Notes: generated by a model not told the origin, from the letters alone. A stretch of 64,000 bases of DNA from Cohnella cholangitidis (GCF_014107495.1 NZ_CP041969.1:248001-312000), one strand, 5' to 3'. Shown: positions 1-8,304, counted from the first letter of the stretch. A program made the numbers and translations.

Positions 1-133
1 CCGCTTGCTGCTTAAGCTTGGCCACGGTGCCTGCCCCGAGCAAATCCTTCAGCGTAACCGGCTTATCCCCGTTCTCCGGTGCATATGGTGCGGTTTGCTG
101 CCTATGTTGCTGTTTCTTCTTGTTGTTCGCCAT
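1..133 (-). CDS. DUF3886 family protein, N-terminal part only
   Basis: The gene is read leftward and runs off the window, so only about 44 N-terminal residues are visible. They start MANNKKKQQHRQQ, a very basic, Gln-rich stretch, followed by VTLKDLLGAGTVAKLKQQ. That second block matches the small B. subtilis YqkK-like/DUF3886 family as I remember it (basic head, then a T-L-K-D-L-L ... KLK helix). Function of the family is unknown. A GGAGG site lies inside the last codons of the deacetylase gene just upstream, and the ATG follows that stop codon by only a few bases, so the two are almost certainly co-transcribed and perhaps translationally coupled. Confidence 0.7.
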   Translation of the reverse strand, partial: MANNKKKQQHRQQTAPYAPENGDKPVTLKDLLGAGTVAKLKQQA

Positions 134-139
134 TCCGGC

Positions 140-802
140 TCAACCTCCTATATCGAATTGTATCTTTACGAATTCCTCAAAGCGCCGATCGTTCGGCACT
201 TCGTCCTCAAGCGCGCCGAAATAACGTCTAATCGCGTGCTTCTGCGAGTCGTGGGCTCGCAAAGCTGCAGCTTTCACCGGCCAATGCTTCGCTGCATCAA
301 TCGTCAAATCCGGCTTCCTTCCTTCGGAGACCCATCCCGGTGACATGGAATAATATAAAGCGCGAACCGATTCGCACTTGCCGGATTGGAATGCCAAAGT
401 CGCAGCCAGAGAAATCGCGATATGATCGGGATGACCGTTGCCGCCGTCCGGCGGAAAAGTGAACAGCGATTCGACATCGTGCGCATTCGCGAAATTCACG
501 ATCTGCAATGCTAAACGGTGCGCTTCGACTTCATTCAATTTACCGTCGGGGTGTCCGAGCTGTTCGACCGTATCCAAGCCGAGAATGGACGCGGCTTCCG
601 CCATCTCCCCGTCCCGTATGCCAGCAAGCTCTTCCCGCGACGAATGGGCATAATCCCCGTTTTTATTGCCGGCATCGCCTCTAGTCGCGACTAACAGCAC
701 AGGCTTAAGGCCTTCATCCGCCAGTTGCCTGATCAAACATCCGCTCATGAACGTCTCATCGTCGGGATGCGCATATATAAAAGCCGATCGGCCATTAAGC
801 AT
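140..802 (-). CDS. PIG-L/LmbE family zinc deacetylase
   Basis: 220 residues, close to the usual length of PIG-L family amide hydrolases (BshB, MshB, LmbE). The metal-binding signature AHPDDE is at residues 11-16 and the second zinc/catalytic element HPDH at 124-127. Members remove acetyl groups from N-acetylglucosamine-type sugars or conjugates; bacillithiol synthesis (BshB) is one known role, but nothing beside this copy (no bshA) points to it, so the substrate is open. AAGGAGG lies 8 bases before the ATG, which supports this start. The gene follows an SDR remnant and precedes the DUF3886 gene in the same direction. The protein has no signal peptide and should be cytoplasmic. Confidence 0.85.
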   Translation of the reverse strand: MLNGRSAFIYAHPDDETFMSGCLIRQLADEGLKPVLLVATRGDAGNKNGDYAHSSREELAGIRDGEMAEAASILGLDTVEQLGHPDGKLNEVEAHRLALQIVNFANAHDVESLFTFPPDGGNGHPDHIAISLAATLAFQSGKCESVRALYYSMSPGWVSEGRKPDLTIDAAKHWPVKAAALRAHDSQKHAIRRYFGALEDEVPNDRRFEEFVKIQFDIGG

Positions 803-822
803 CGCTTCTTCCTCCTTATTCC

Positions 823-1053
823 CTAATCCTCGGCGTAAATCATTTTCTTCGTCATTCCTCCGTCGATCGTCAAGTTCGTTCCCGTAATAAAATCATTGCT
901 CGGGTCCGTCAAATAAAGGCATGCCCTAACGATGTCCTCCGGCCGTCCTACCCGACCCGACGGATGCTGGTCATGATCCTCCGATCTTAACCGTTCATAA
1001 TCTCCGGTCTCGATCCATCCCACGACGACTTTATGATCGAATGGGCTCGCCAT
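823..1053 (-). pseudogene. Short-chain dehydrogenase with large internal in-frame deletion
   Basis: The 76-codon reading frame joins the two ends of an SDR. It begins MASPFDHKVVV, the usual first beta strand before the glycine-rich cofactor loop. It then passes straight to GWIETGDYERL and GRVGRPEDIVRACLYL, ending with TGTNLTIDGGMTKKMI. The latter blocks are the standard C-terminal quarter of a classical SDR (P-G-W/x-T substrate loop, R.G.PEDIA..., G..L.VDGG). The TGxxxGxG loop, NNAG, catalytic Ser and YxxxK are all missing, so roughly 170 residues have been lost without breaking the frame. A good AAGGAGA site still precedes the ATG. It cannot be an active oxidoreductase. It may be translated, and sits between the glycerophosphodiesterase and the deacetylase genes. 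Confidence 0.75.
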
Positions 1054-1099
1054 TGCGCATCTCTCCTTCTCGGAATCCCCGCTTCCATGCGATGGACGC

Positions 1100-2020
1100 T
1101 CATCCTCCGGCATCCTCGAGTTCCTCCTCGATGACTTCCTTAAAACGATCCGGATAATCCGTATGAACGCCGTCGACACCCCACCTTAACGCCTTGTCCA
1201 TATTCACTTGGTAGTTAACCGTGTAAGGATACATGAGCAGGCCCGCGTTCTTGACTTTATGCACGTAGCTCTCGTCGATTCTCAAGAAGTTCGCGCCGAC
1301 CCCGTTCGCATAACTGCCGATTTCGGCCAGGAAGGCATCGGAGATGTATGCCGGCCTGTTATACCATAGCAATTGAAACAGCGGAATATCTTTGTTCCAT
1401 TCTCGAATTTTGATTAAGCTTTCCTGGCTGAAAGATTGTACCGCCACATGATCGATCAAATCGAATTCCTCGACTAACGCCCACATCTTCTCTTCCATGC
1501 CCGGATTCTCGTCCGGCGATTTCGTCTCGAGCATGTAATTCGTGCCTTTGCCGAACGCCTCGAATATCTCGCGCAACGTCGGAATCTTCTCGTTCACGTA
1601 TTCCTCTCTGGCGTAGATCTCATGCTTCTCGTTAAACCAAGATCCGGCATCCAGAGCTTTAATCTCGGCGAGAGTCATATTCTTCACTCGTCCCGACCCG
1701 TTGGTCGTCCGGTTAACCGTCTCGTCATGAAGCGCGATAAGCTCGCCGTCCTTGGTCTCTTGCAAGTCGATCTCGATATAATCCGCCTTCATGCGAATTC
1801 CCAGCCGATAAGCCGCCAACGTACTTTCGGGAGCGTAGCCCGAGGCTCCCCTATGCGCAACGGTGGCAATCTTCGATTCGCTGGAAAATGCTCTTCTCAA
1901 GCTCGAGTCATTGCCCGTTAACCAAATGATAAATCCCGCAATCGATAAGAGTAGAAAAACGTGCATCACGTAAAAATATAACCTGGGGATTTCCATCGGC
2001 TTAAGCCATCTTCTGAGCAT
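1100..2020 (-). CDS. Membrane-anchored glycerophosphodiester phosphodiesterase
   Basis: 306 residues from the ATG preceded by AGGAGG; an ATG 96 bases further upstream has no ribosome site. Residues about 13-37 form one transmembrane segment. The GDPD TIM barrel follows: HRGASGYAPEST with His56-Arg57-Gly58, the metal pair E-x-D (EID, 83-85), and catalytic HDE at 98-100; the C-terminal DGVHTDYPDRF is the usual last strand. The family hydrolyses glycerophosphodiesters, or in some Gram-positives lipoteichoic-acid or lipid head groups, to glycerol-3-phosphate and an alcohol. The single N-terminal anchor places the catalytic domain at the outer membrane face. It is the first gene of the leftward group 1-2020. 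The exact substrate is not readable. Confidence 0.88.
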   Translation of the reverse strand: MLRRWLKPMEIPRLYFYVMHVFLLLSIAGFIIWLTGNDSSLRRAFSSESKIATVAHRGASGYAPESTLAAYRLGIRMKADYIEIDLQETKDGELIALHDETVNRTTNGSGRVKNMTLAEIKALDAGSWFNEKHEIYAREEYVNEKIPTLREIFEAFGKGTNYMLETKSPDENPGMEEKMWALVEEFDLIDHVAVQSFSQESLIKIREWNKDIPLFQLLWYNRPAYISDAFLAEIGSYANGVGANFLRIDESYVHKVKNAGLLMYPYTVNYQVNMDKALRWGVDGVHTDYPDRFKEVIEEELEDAGG

Positions 2021-2210
2021 ACGACCTCCTGATGATTGACCCGAGCTTCCAATGCTCATGGCGACGTCCTTTAAATGATACCACTTTTGCCGGATTTTCT
2101 CTCGTTCAATCTTCATCGTCCGTATGTGTCCGACATGTAATTAATATGACACAGGTTGACATATTTAAGCTCTATAATGAATGGTAGATCATCGAAAGGA
2201 GTAACGGTTC

Positions 2211-3122
2211 ATGAAACTTCTAAATGGAAAAGTGGCTTGGGTGGCAGGCGCAACGCGCGGCGCCGGCAGAGGAATAGCAATCGAATTGGGAGCGGCCGGG
2301 GCGACCGTATACGTAACAGGACGCACGACACGAACGCAACGATCCGAGTACAATCGTCCCGAGACCATTGAAGAAACCGCCGAACTGGTAAATCATGCCG
2401 GCGGACGAGGAATAGCGGTTCAAGTGGATCATCTGGATCCTGATCAGGTTCAGGCCCTAATCGCTCGCATCGAGAAAGAACAAGGGAGACTGGACATCTT
2501 GGTCAACGATGTATGGGGGGCTGAATATCTGGCGCAATGGAACGTGCCCGTATGGGAGCATTCCCTTGATCGGGGATTTCGCATGCTTCGGCTTGCGATT
2601 GACACTCATATCATTACAAGCCACTTTGCGCTCCCCTTGTTAATCCGAAACAAGAATGGATTAGTCGTCGAGATTACGGACGGCACGGCTGAATACAACG
2701 ATGTAAACTACCGTCAATCCATCTTCTACGATCTTGCCAAATCTTCCGTTATACGCATGGCTCGGTCGTTGGCCCATGAACTTTCGCCTTATAAGTGCAA
2801 CGCGATCGCAGTGACGCCGGGTTGGATGCGTTCGGAAATTATGCTTGATCACTTTGGGGTTAAGGAAGAAAACTGGCGAGACGCTACCGAGACGGAACCT
2901 CATTTCGTCATCTCGGAATCGCCCCGTTTCGTAGGGCGTGCCGTCGCCGCGCTAGCCGGAGATCCGGAAGTTGCCCGTTGGAACGGTCAATCCGTTTCAA
3001 GCGGCAAGCTCGCTCAAACGTATGGTTTTCGTGATCTTGACGGCTCGCAGCCGGACTGCTGGCGATACCTCGTAGAAGTGCAGGATGCTGGCAAATCGGC
3101 GAACGCTTCCGGTTACCGCTGA
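2211..3122 (+). CDS. SDR family NAD(P)-dependent oxidoreductase
   Basis: 303 residues, longer than the classical 250 and most like the DHRS1-type SDR branch. The nucleotide loop is AGATRGAGRG (residues 12-21), the NNAG position reads NDVWGAE, and the catalytic pair is Tyr173/Lys177 (YDLAK). The PGW motif (VTPGWMRSE) is present, followed by a C-terminal extension that ends near GFRDLDGSQPDCWRYL. AAAGGAG lies upstream of the ATG. It is a single gene, ended by a long shared hairpin and convergent with the drug exporter. The substrate is unknown. It is complete, unlike the deleted SDR at 823-1053, and too different from that remnant to be its parent. Confidence 0.88.
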   Translation: MKLLNGKVAWVAGATRGAGRGIAIELGAAGATVYVTGRTTRTQRSEYNRPETIEETAELVNHAGGRGIAVQVDHLDPDQVQALIARIEKEQGRLDILVNDVWGAEYLAQWNVPVWEHSLDRGFRMLRLAIDTHIITSHFALPLLIRNKNGLVVEITDGTAEYNDVNYRQSIFYDLAKSSVIRMARSLAHELSPYKCNAIAVTPGWMRSEIMLDHFGVKEENWRDATETEPHFVISESPRFVGRAVAALAGDPEVARWNGQSVSSGKLAQTYGFRDLDGSQPDCWRYLVEVQDAGKSANASGYR

Positions 3123-3141
3123 TATTCAAGAAAAACTAACT

Positions 3142-3214
3142 AACTCAATAAAACAGAGACAGTCTCGGACTTTATTTTCACGTCCAAGGCTGCCTCTGTT
3201 TCTTCAATTGAGTT
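3142..3214. terminator. Long bidirectional hairpin terminator
   Basis: An outer arm AACTCAAT/ATTGAGTT encloses a long imperfect stem (AACAGAGACAGTCTCGGAC against GTCCAAGGCTGCCTCTGTT). It lies between the convergent SDR and exporter genes and can stop transcription from both sides. Confidence 0.75.
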
Positions 3215-3229
3215 AATCTGACTAACGTA

Positions 3230-4714
3230 TTAGCCGCCTTGCTTCTCCAGCTGCGCGGAAGCGACCGTCTCGGAATGAGGCTTCACTTTCTTAATGAAGA
3301 ATGCCAACACGAGCGCCGCTACGGTCATCCAAGTCGCAACGACGAAGGAGTGATTGATTCCGTAGATCGTTCCTTGCTGAGTGGCTTCCAGAATGCCCGC
3401 TTTATCCGTCTCGGCGATTTTCCCTTCGATGATCAATGCCTTCACGCGGTCCGCGGCCGTATTCGACATAATCGTGACGAGGAATGCTGTACCCAGCGCG
3501 CCCGCCACGTTACGCAACGTCTGTGACATAGCGGAACCGTGCGCATTCAAGCGCTGCGGCAGTTGATTCATCCCCGCGGTCTGAATCGGCATCATCAGCA
3601 TCGACATCCCGAACATCCTCAGCGAGTACATAATGATCATATGCGTATAAGTCGTATCGATCGTCAGCTGGCTAAATTCGTAAGTCGTGAATACGGTAAT
3701 AAGCAAACCGACTACGGACAACCAGCGCGCGCCGACTTTATCGAAGATGATCCCCGTAATCGGAGACATGATGCCCATAAGGATCGCTCCGGGCAATAAG
3801 AGCAAACCGGCTTCGAGCGGAGTGAATCCGCGAATGTTCTGCAGATAGATCGGCAACAGGATCATCCCGGAGAACATCGCCATCGTAATAATCATGTTAA
3901 TAACGGTCGTGAGCGAGTACATATTGTACTTAAATACGCGGAATTCCAAGATCGGCTTGTCGACCGTCATCTCTCTCCAGAAGAACAGCAACAAAGATAC
4001 GACGCCGACTGCCAAGCTGGCAATGACGCGCGCGCTATCCCATCCGTCATGTCCGGCATCGCTGAATCCGTACAACAATCCTCCGAAGCCAAGCGTCGAT
4101 AGAACGATGCCAAGCGCATCCAGCTTAGGACTGGACGTTTTGGTCACGTTTTTCATGGAAATCGCACCGAAGATCAGGGCGAACACGGATATCGGCAAGA
4201 CGATATAAAACAGAACTCTCCAGTCGTAGTGCTCCACGACCCAACCGGATAACGTAGGCCCGATCGCGGGCGCGAAGATCATCGCAAGTCCCATCATTCC
4301 CATTGCCTTCCCGCGTTCTTGGATCGGGAAGATGGTCAAGAAAATAACGGACATGAGCGGCATAAGAATACCTGCGCCGGCGGCTTGAACGAGACGGCCG
4401 GTCAGGAGGATCTCGAAATTCGGAGCGACCGCGCACATGACGGTACCCGCGGTGAATAAACCGACCGCCGTAATAAACAATTGGCGAGTAGAAAATTTAT
4501 CGATCAAATAAGCGCTGATTGGGATAAAGACCCCGTTGACCAGCATATAACCGGTTGCCAGCCATTGAATGGTGTTCGCGCCGATGCCTAAGTCTTCCAT
4601 CATTTTAGGCAAAGCGACATTCAGTAAGGTTTGAGCGAGTATCGCGACGAACGCGCCGATTAACAATGCGGCGACGATCGGTCCTCTCCTCAACGTTGAC
4701 GATGAATTACTCAT
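3230..4714 (-). CDS. DHA2-family (EmrB/QacA-type) MFS drug exporter
   Basis: 494 residues with about 14 hydrophobic segments, the DHA2 layout. Motif C-like G-P-x-x-G (FAPAIGPTLSGWVVEHYDWRV) is in segment 5 and motif A-like LIDKFSTRQLF between segments 2 and 3. Family members pump out lipophilic cations and antibiotics with the proton gradient. Its start overlaps the end of the upstream marR-type gene by 8 bases, so both come from one transcript and the exporter is probably induced when the repressor binds ligand. It is clearly paralogous to the exporter at 27692-29152 (shared FAPAIGPTLSG, TRQ.F, TIQWL). The drug spectrum cannot be read from sequence. Confidence 0.9.
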   Translation of the reverse strand: MSNSSSTLRRGPIVAALLIGAFVAILAQTLLNVALPKMMEDLGIGANTIQWLATGYMLVNGVFIPISAYLIDKFSTRQLFITAVGLFTAGTVMCAVAPNFEILLTGRLVQAAGAGILMPLMSVIFLTIFPIQERGKAMGMMGLAMIFAPAIGPTLSGWVVEHYDWRVLFYIVLPISVFALIFGAISMKNVTKTSSPKLDALGIVLSTLGFGGLLYGFSDAGHDGWDSARVIASLAVGVVSLLLFFWREMTVDKPILEFRVFKYNMYSLTTVINMIITMAMFSGMILLPIYLQNIRGFTPLEAGLLLLPGAILMGIMSPITGIIFDKVGARWLSVVGLLITVFTTYEFSQLTIDTTYTHMIIMYSLRMFGMSMLMMPIQTAGMNQLPQRLNAHGSAMSQTLRNVAGALGTAFLVTIMSNTAADRVKALIIEGKIAETDKAGILEATQQGTIYGINHSFVVATWMTVAALVLAFFIKKVKPHSETVASAQLEKQGG

Positions 4715-5162
4715 GGTTCTCTTCCTCTCTCTGTCTCTGTATGATGTTCACAATTTGTTTGTGTATGCGTATCAATTGCCGTTCATCCTCTTCAGGGATG
4801 TTCAGAAGCGAAGTCGCAAGCTGCGATATTCGCATTTCGCTGACGGTATGCCACAGCGCTTTGCCTTCCTCCGTGGCGGTCAAACAGATGGCTCGGCGAT
4901 TGCTTGCCGGGCGTTCGCGCAACAACCAGCCCGCCTTAACCATCCTGTCCACGATGCCGCTTGTCGAGCTTGTTACGGAATGAATTTTCTCGGAAAGCTC
5001 GTTTAACCCTATTCCCGGATGATGGACAATGACCTTGAGGACGAAATACTGTATCGCCGTGATGCCCAGATGTTGGGTCAACTGCATCATGGATTGATGA
5101 AAAGCTTGGTTGACTTCACGGAACGATGCGAATATGTTTTCGATTCTTTGTCTGTCATCCAC
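4707..5162 (-). CDS. MarR family transcriptional regulator
   Basis: 151 residues, standard MarR size. The winged helix is recognisable: GIGLNELSEKIHSVTSSTSGIVDRMVKAGWLLRERPASNRRAICLTATEEGKAL is the recognition helix and wing with the conserved R/D-R wing residues. Such proteins are dimeric repressors relieved by phenolic or other small ligands. It is the first gene of a two-gene operon with the DHA2 exporter (8-base overlap) and has a perfect 7+7 inverted repeat at its own promoter, so autorepression together with exporter control is likely. The inducer is unknown. Confidence 0.88.
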   Translation of the reverse strand: MDDRQRIENIFASFREVNQAFHQSMMQLTQHLGITAIQYFVLKVIVHHPGIGLNELSEKIHSVTSSTSGIVDRMVKAGWLLRERPASNRRAICLTATEEGKALWHTVSEMRISQLATSLLNIPEEDERQLIRIHKQIVNIIQRQREEENHE

Positions 5163-5210
5163 GGATAATCGTCACCCCTCTCTGCTTTCCGGTTATTATT
5201 CGCAACAGAA

Positions 5211-5256
5211 TATTTCGCATACGAAATAAAATACTCTCTTTTGAGTTTTATGTCAA
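5211..5256 (-). promoter_or_regulatory. marR-exporter promoter with overlapping operator
   Basis: On the minus strand TTGACA (5256-5251), a 17-base spacer and TATTTT (5233-5228) form a good sigma-A promoter. Immediately downstream and sharing one base with the -10 is TATTTCGCATACGAAATA (5211-5228), a 7+7 inverted repeat with a 4-base centre. It is a natural MarR operator position. Confidence 0.7.
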
Positions 5257-5327
5257 TGTTTACATATGTTAATCTGGACATATTTTTCACAATCGATAAT
5301 TCGTTAATCTTCTTGCTCGCCTCCTTA

Positions 5328-5336
5328 TGATATACT
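5328..5336 (+). promoter_or_regulatory. Extended -10 promoter for the molybdate regulator gene
   Basis: TGATATACT is an extended -10 element (TGn plus TATACT) with no clear -35. Transcription would start about 30 bases before the ATG at 5372. Confidence 0.4.
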
Positions 5337-5371
5337 GATTGGAAAAAGCTAGCCTTGCGCGGAGGGTAAAG

Positions 5372-6322
5372 ATGGCCAACGAGTCTTATACGACCGAGGA
5401 AGTCGCGAAATTGCTCAAAATATCCAAACTGACCGTCTATGATCTGCTGAAAAAAGGCGAGCTTCCCTCCTACCGGGTAGGCAAACAGATGCGTGTCGAC
5501 GCGGCGGATCTTGAAGCGTTTAAGCTTCGTTCCAAAGGGGGAGCCGTAAGCGAGCAAACCGCGCCGCTGCGTCTGCCGCAAGCGGCGAAGCCAGTGCCGG
5601 GATCTCTAAGCATCGAGAGGCCGCTCGTCATTACCGGACAAGATATTAGCCTGGACATTCTATCGAAACATATGGAGAAGCATTCGGCGGGAATTCGCCC
5701 TCTCCGTTCCTATAATGGAAGCATGGACAGCCTAGTCTCGATGTATCGCGGGGAAGCGGATATCGTAAGCACTCACCTGCTGGACGGGGATAGCGGACAA
5801 TATAATCTGCCTTACATACGTAAACTCTTCGTCGGGCAGTCTTACGTCGTCGCGCGGCTGTTGTCGCGTTCCGCCGGCCTGTACGTCAAGAAAGGAAATC
5901 CGAAAAAGATCTCGGATTGGGAAGATTTGGCGAAACCCGGCGTGCGTATCGTCAACCGGGAAAAAGGCTCGGGGGCTCGCGTCTTGTTGGACGAGCAGCT
6001 GAGGATTCGCGATTACCAAGCCTCACGGTTAGGTGGCTATGAGCACGAGGAGAATACTCATCTCGCGGTCGCGGGCAGAGTCGCTTCGGGGGAGGCGGAT
6101 GCGGGGGTTGGGATCGAGAAAGCCGCCCAACTCGTCGGGGGGATAGACTTCATCCCGCTCATCCAGGAAAAGTACGATCTCGTCATGCTGAAGCGACCGG
6201 ACAACGCGCAATGGATCGAATCCGTGTTAGCGATCATTCGGTCCGAGAGCTTCAAAAGCGAGCTGCAAATGATTCAAGGCTACGATCTTTCCCAGACGGG
6301 ACAAATCTTACTGGATACTTAA
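5372..6322 (+). CDS. Excisionase-type HTH regulator with molybdate-binding-like domain
   Basis: 316 residues from the ATG that follows GGAGGG. Residues 1-52 are a MerR/excisionase-type helix-turn-helix (YTTEEVAKLLKISKLTVYDLLKKGELPSYRVG). After a linker, residues about 88-310 form a periplasmic-binding-protein-like domain of the COG1910 kind (DILSKHMEK, YNGSMDSLVSMYRGEADIVSTHL, VNREKGSGARVLLDEQL, EADAGVGIEKAA). There is no signal peptide, so the domain senses ligand in the cytoplasm. Proteins of this build are widespread beside mod genes and are taken as molybdate- or tungstate-responsive one-component regulators. Here it is convergent with modA-modB, separated by a shared terminator, which supports that role. 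The ligand is inferred, not shown. Confidence 0.82.
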   Translation: MANESYTTEEVAKLLKISKLTVYDLLKKGELPSYRVGKQMRVDAADLEAFKLRSKGGAVSEQTAPLRLPQAAKPVPGSLSIERPLVITGQDISLDILSKHMEKHSAGIRPLRSYNGSMDSLVSMYRGEADIVSTHLLDGDSGQYNLPYIRKLFVGQSYVVARLLSRSAGLYVKKGNPKKISDWEDLAKPGVRIVNREKGSGARVLLDEQLRIRDYQASRLGGYEHEENTHLAVAGRVASGEADAGVGIEKAAQLVGGIDFIPLIQEKYDLVMLKRPDNAQWIESVLAIIRSESFKSELQMIQGYDLSQTGQILLDT

Positions 6323-6350
6323 TCTATGGTTACGTTATGCGATGAACAAC

Positions 6351-6388
6351 AAAGCCCTTCGCGCTCTCTATCATGCGCGAAGGGCTTT
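6351..6388. terminator. Bidirectional terminator between regulator and modB
   Basis: Perfect 13-base arms AAAGCCCTTCGCG (6351-6363) and CGCGAAGGGCTTT (6376-6388) lie between two convergent genes. Confidence 0.85.
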
Positions 6389-6392
6389 CCGT

Positions 6393-7055
6393 TTACGATT
6401 TGGAATATCGATTGGCTACGAGCAACATGACGAACGCCAGCAGAATCATGACGGCGGCCCATAGCCAAGCCAGCCTCATGCTTCCTCCGTCAACGGCGAC
6501 GTAGATGGCCGTCGGTATTGTCTGGGTCCGCCCCGGAATATTGCCGGCGACCATTAACGTCGCCCCGAACTCTCCTAGAGCGCGGGCGAAACCTAGTACG
6601 TAACCGGCGCGCAATGCGTTCGCCGCGAGCGGCATCGTCACGTAGCGGAATACTTGCCATTCCGATGCCCCTTGCGCTCTAGCCGCGTCCTCCAAGTCGC
6701 GATCGACGCCTTCGAAGCCCGCCCTCATCGTACGGTAAGCCAGAGGAAACGCGATCACGATCGCGGCCAAGACGGCCACTCCCCAGGTAAACAGGATAGG
6801 ACCGTTAAACAGCTTCTCGTACCATTCTCCGATCAAACTCCGTCGGCCTAAGGCGACAAGTAGAATGAAGCCTATGACCGTTGGCGGCAACACCAGCGGC
6901 AGCAGCAGCAGCGTTTCGACCAAGCTCTTGCCGAAGAACCTCGCCCTCGCCATCCATCGCGCGAACAAGGCTGCTAGGCCGAACACGATGACGCTTGCGA
7001 TCGCCGATATTTTCACCGACAAAATGATCGGGTCGAAAAAGGATTGCCCGTCCAA
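6393..7055 (-). CDS. modB: Molybdate ABC transporter permease ModB
   Basis: 220 residues, normal for ModB, with about five membrane segments. The cytoplasmic EAA loop that docks to the ATPase is at residues 122-143 (EDAARAQGASEWQVFRYVTMPL), and the LPLVLPPTVIGFILL segment is typical of ModB/CysT permeases. The start is a TTG preceded by GAGGTG at 8 bases; the nearer ATG is in another frame. It follows modA in the same direction. No modC ATPase gene is next to it, since the gene downstream is the convergent regulator, so the ATP-binding subunit must be encoded elsewhere or shared. Confidence 0.92.
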   Translation of the reverse strand: MDGQSFFDPIILSVKISAIASVIVFGLAALFARWMARARFFGKSLVETLLLLPLVLPPTVIGFILLVALGRRSLIGEWYEKLFNGPILFTWGVAVLAAIVIAFPLAYRTMRAGFEGVDRDLEDAARAQGASEWQVFRYVTMPLAANALRAGYVLGFARALGEFGATLMVAGNIPGRTQTIPTAIYVAVDGGSMRLAWLWAAVMILLAFVMLLVANRYSKS

Positions 7056-7084
7056 CGTTCATACACCTCGTTTACTGACTGATG

Positions 7085-7861
7085 TTAAGGTAATTTAAAT
7101 CCGAATTTGACGAATACGGCCTTGGCCTCGCTGGATTGCAGGTAATCGTAGAAAGCATTCGCTTCTTTTTCATTCTTGGTTTGCTTAAGCACGGCCGCCG
7201 GATAGACGATCGGCTTATGCGCAAAGGAATGAACTTTGAACGCGATTTTGACTTTATTGGAAGCAAGGGCATCCGTGCGATAGACGAACCCCGCATCGAC
7301 GTTGCCGCTCTCCACGTAAGTCAAGACTTGGCGAACGTCTTTGGCATAGACGAGTTTATCCTGCAGCGGCTCCCATACTTTGCGCACGGTTAACGTTTCT
7401 TTGGCATACTGCCCTGCAGGTACGGATTCCGGTTGTCCGATCGCAATCCGCTCGATAGCCTTGCCCGTCAGCTCTTTCACGGAATTGATCGTGGCGGCAG
7501 AGTCGCTAGGAACGATCAGTACAAGATCATTCTTGAGCAACAGCTTGCTCTTGGACACGAGTTTGCCGTCGACCAGTGCATCCATTTGCTTCTGGCCCGC
7601 GGATAGGAACAAATCCGCGGGAGCTCCCTGCTCGATCTGTTTCTGAAGAGTACCGGAAGAACCTAAATTAAATTGCAGATCGACGTCCGGGTGCGCTTTT
7701 TCGTAGTTCTTCTCGATCTCGTCAAGGCTATCTTTCAAGCTTGCCGCCGCGGACACGAGCAACGTCGTTTTGGACGCCGCGTTCGCCGGGGCTGCAGGTA
7801 AAGCTAGCATTCCTGCAAGCAAAACGATAGCAAAGCCGAAGTGCATAACTTTTCTCAACAT
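7085..7861 (-). CDS. modA: Molybdate-binding protein ModA
   Basis: 258 residues. A hydrophobic signal peptide ends near Ala28 (PANA-A). The mature protein carries the ModA blocks LLVSAAASLKDSLDEIEK, FNLGSSGTLQKQIEQGAPADLFLSA and VESGNVDAGFVYRTDA, which line the oxyanion pocket. It captures molybdate or tungstate outside the cell for ModB. It lacks a lipobox cysteine, unlike most Gram-positive ModA lipoproteins, so membrane retention is not explained. It is the first gene of the modA-modB transcript. A TATAAT sits 23 bases or so upstream of the gene on the minus strand without a clear -35. Confidence 0.93.
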   Translation of the reverse strand: MLRKVMHFGFAIVLLAGMLALPAAPANAASKTTLLVSAAASLKDSLDEIEKNYEKAHPDVDLQFNLGSSGTLQKQIEQGAPADLFLSAGQKQMDALVDGKLVSKSKLLLKNDLVLIVPSDSAATINSVKELTGKAIERIAIGQPESVPAGQYAKETLTVRKVWEPLQDKLVYAKDVRQVLTYVESGNVDAGFVYRTDALASNKVKIAFKVHSFAHKPIVYPAAVLKQTKNEKEANAFYDYLQSSEAKAVFVKFGFKLP

Positions 7862-8304
7862 ACCTAATCTCCTTTACCTATCTATTATAATGTCTTGATC
7901 GGTAGGAGCATATCATATTTATTTTCAGTTTTAAACCTATTTAGATATGGTTATATATAATTAATTATATTCAGTAATAAAAGTCACAACATATTTGATT
8001 ATTTTTTGTCATTATTCGTCATTTCGATTATAACTAGACCTATTTAGTTACATATGAATTTTGGATTAGCACTTCACAACACGCAAGTATGCATATGCCT
8101 TTTTTGAACTGCGCTAGCCATTCTCGAGTCACCAAGGCCAAAAAAGTGCCTTCGTCGTTTCTCGTGCAAAAGGAGAACTAAGAAGTCGCAAATGAGGAAA
8201 CAACAAAAAAGTGCGGGCACAGAAGTGTTAGTCCTGTAACCGCACTTTGAAACCACTTGTCACTTACGAACGAAAAATAGCAAGAACCTTCTCTATCGTT
8301 AGCC
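7862..8304. other. AT-rich intergenic region upstream of modA
   Basis: 443 bases with no convincing gene. It holds a minus-strand TATAAT (7884-7889) suited to modA, an exact 10-base direct repeat ACCTATTTAG at 7935-7944 and 8038-8047 that could be regulator sites, and the terminator of the reductase gene near its right end. Confidence 0.5.
8205..8248 (-). terminator. Terminator of the FMN reductase gene
   Basis: Arms AAAGTGCGG (8208-8216) and CCGCACTTT (8240-8248). Read on the minus strand the stem is followed by a run of six or more T. Confidence 0.75.

Noticed and set aside
2156..2178. TTGACA and TATAAT before the SDR gene
   Set aside because: They are only 11 bases apart, too close for a sigma-A promoter; they may belong to different promoters or be chance.
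8074..8256. 60-codon minus frame in the modA upstream region
   Set aside because: It has no ribosome site, no family resemblance, and contains the terminator stem of the reductase gene.
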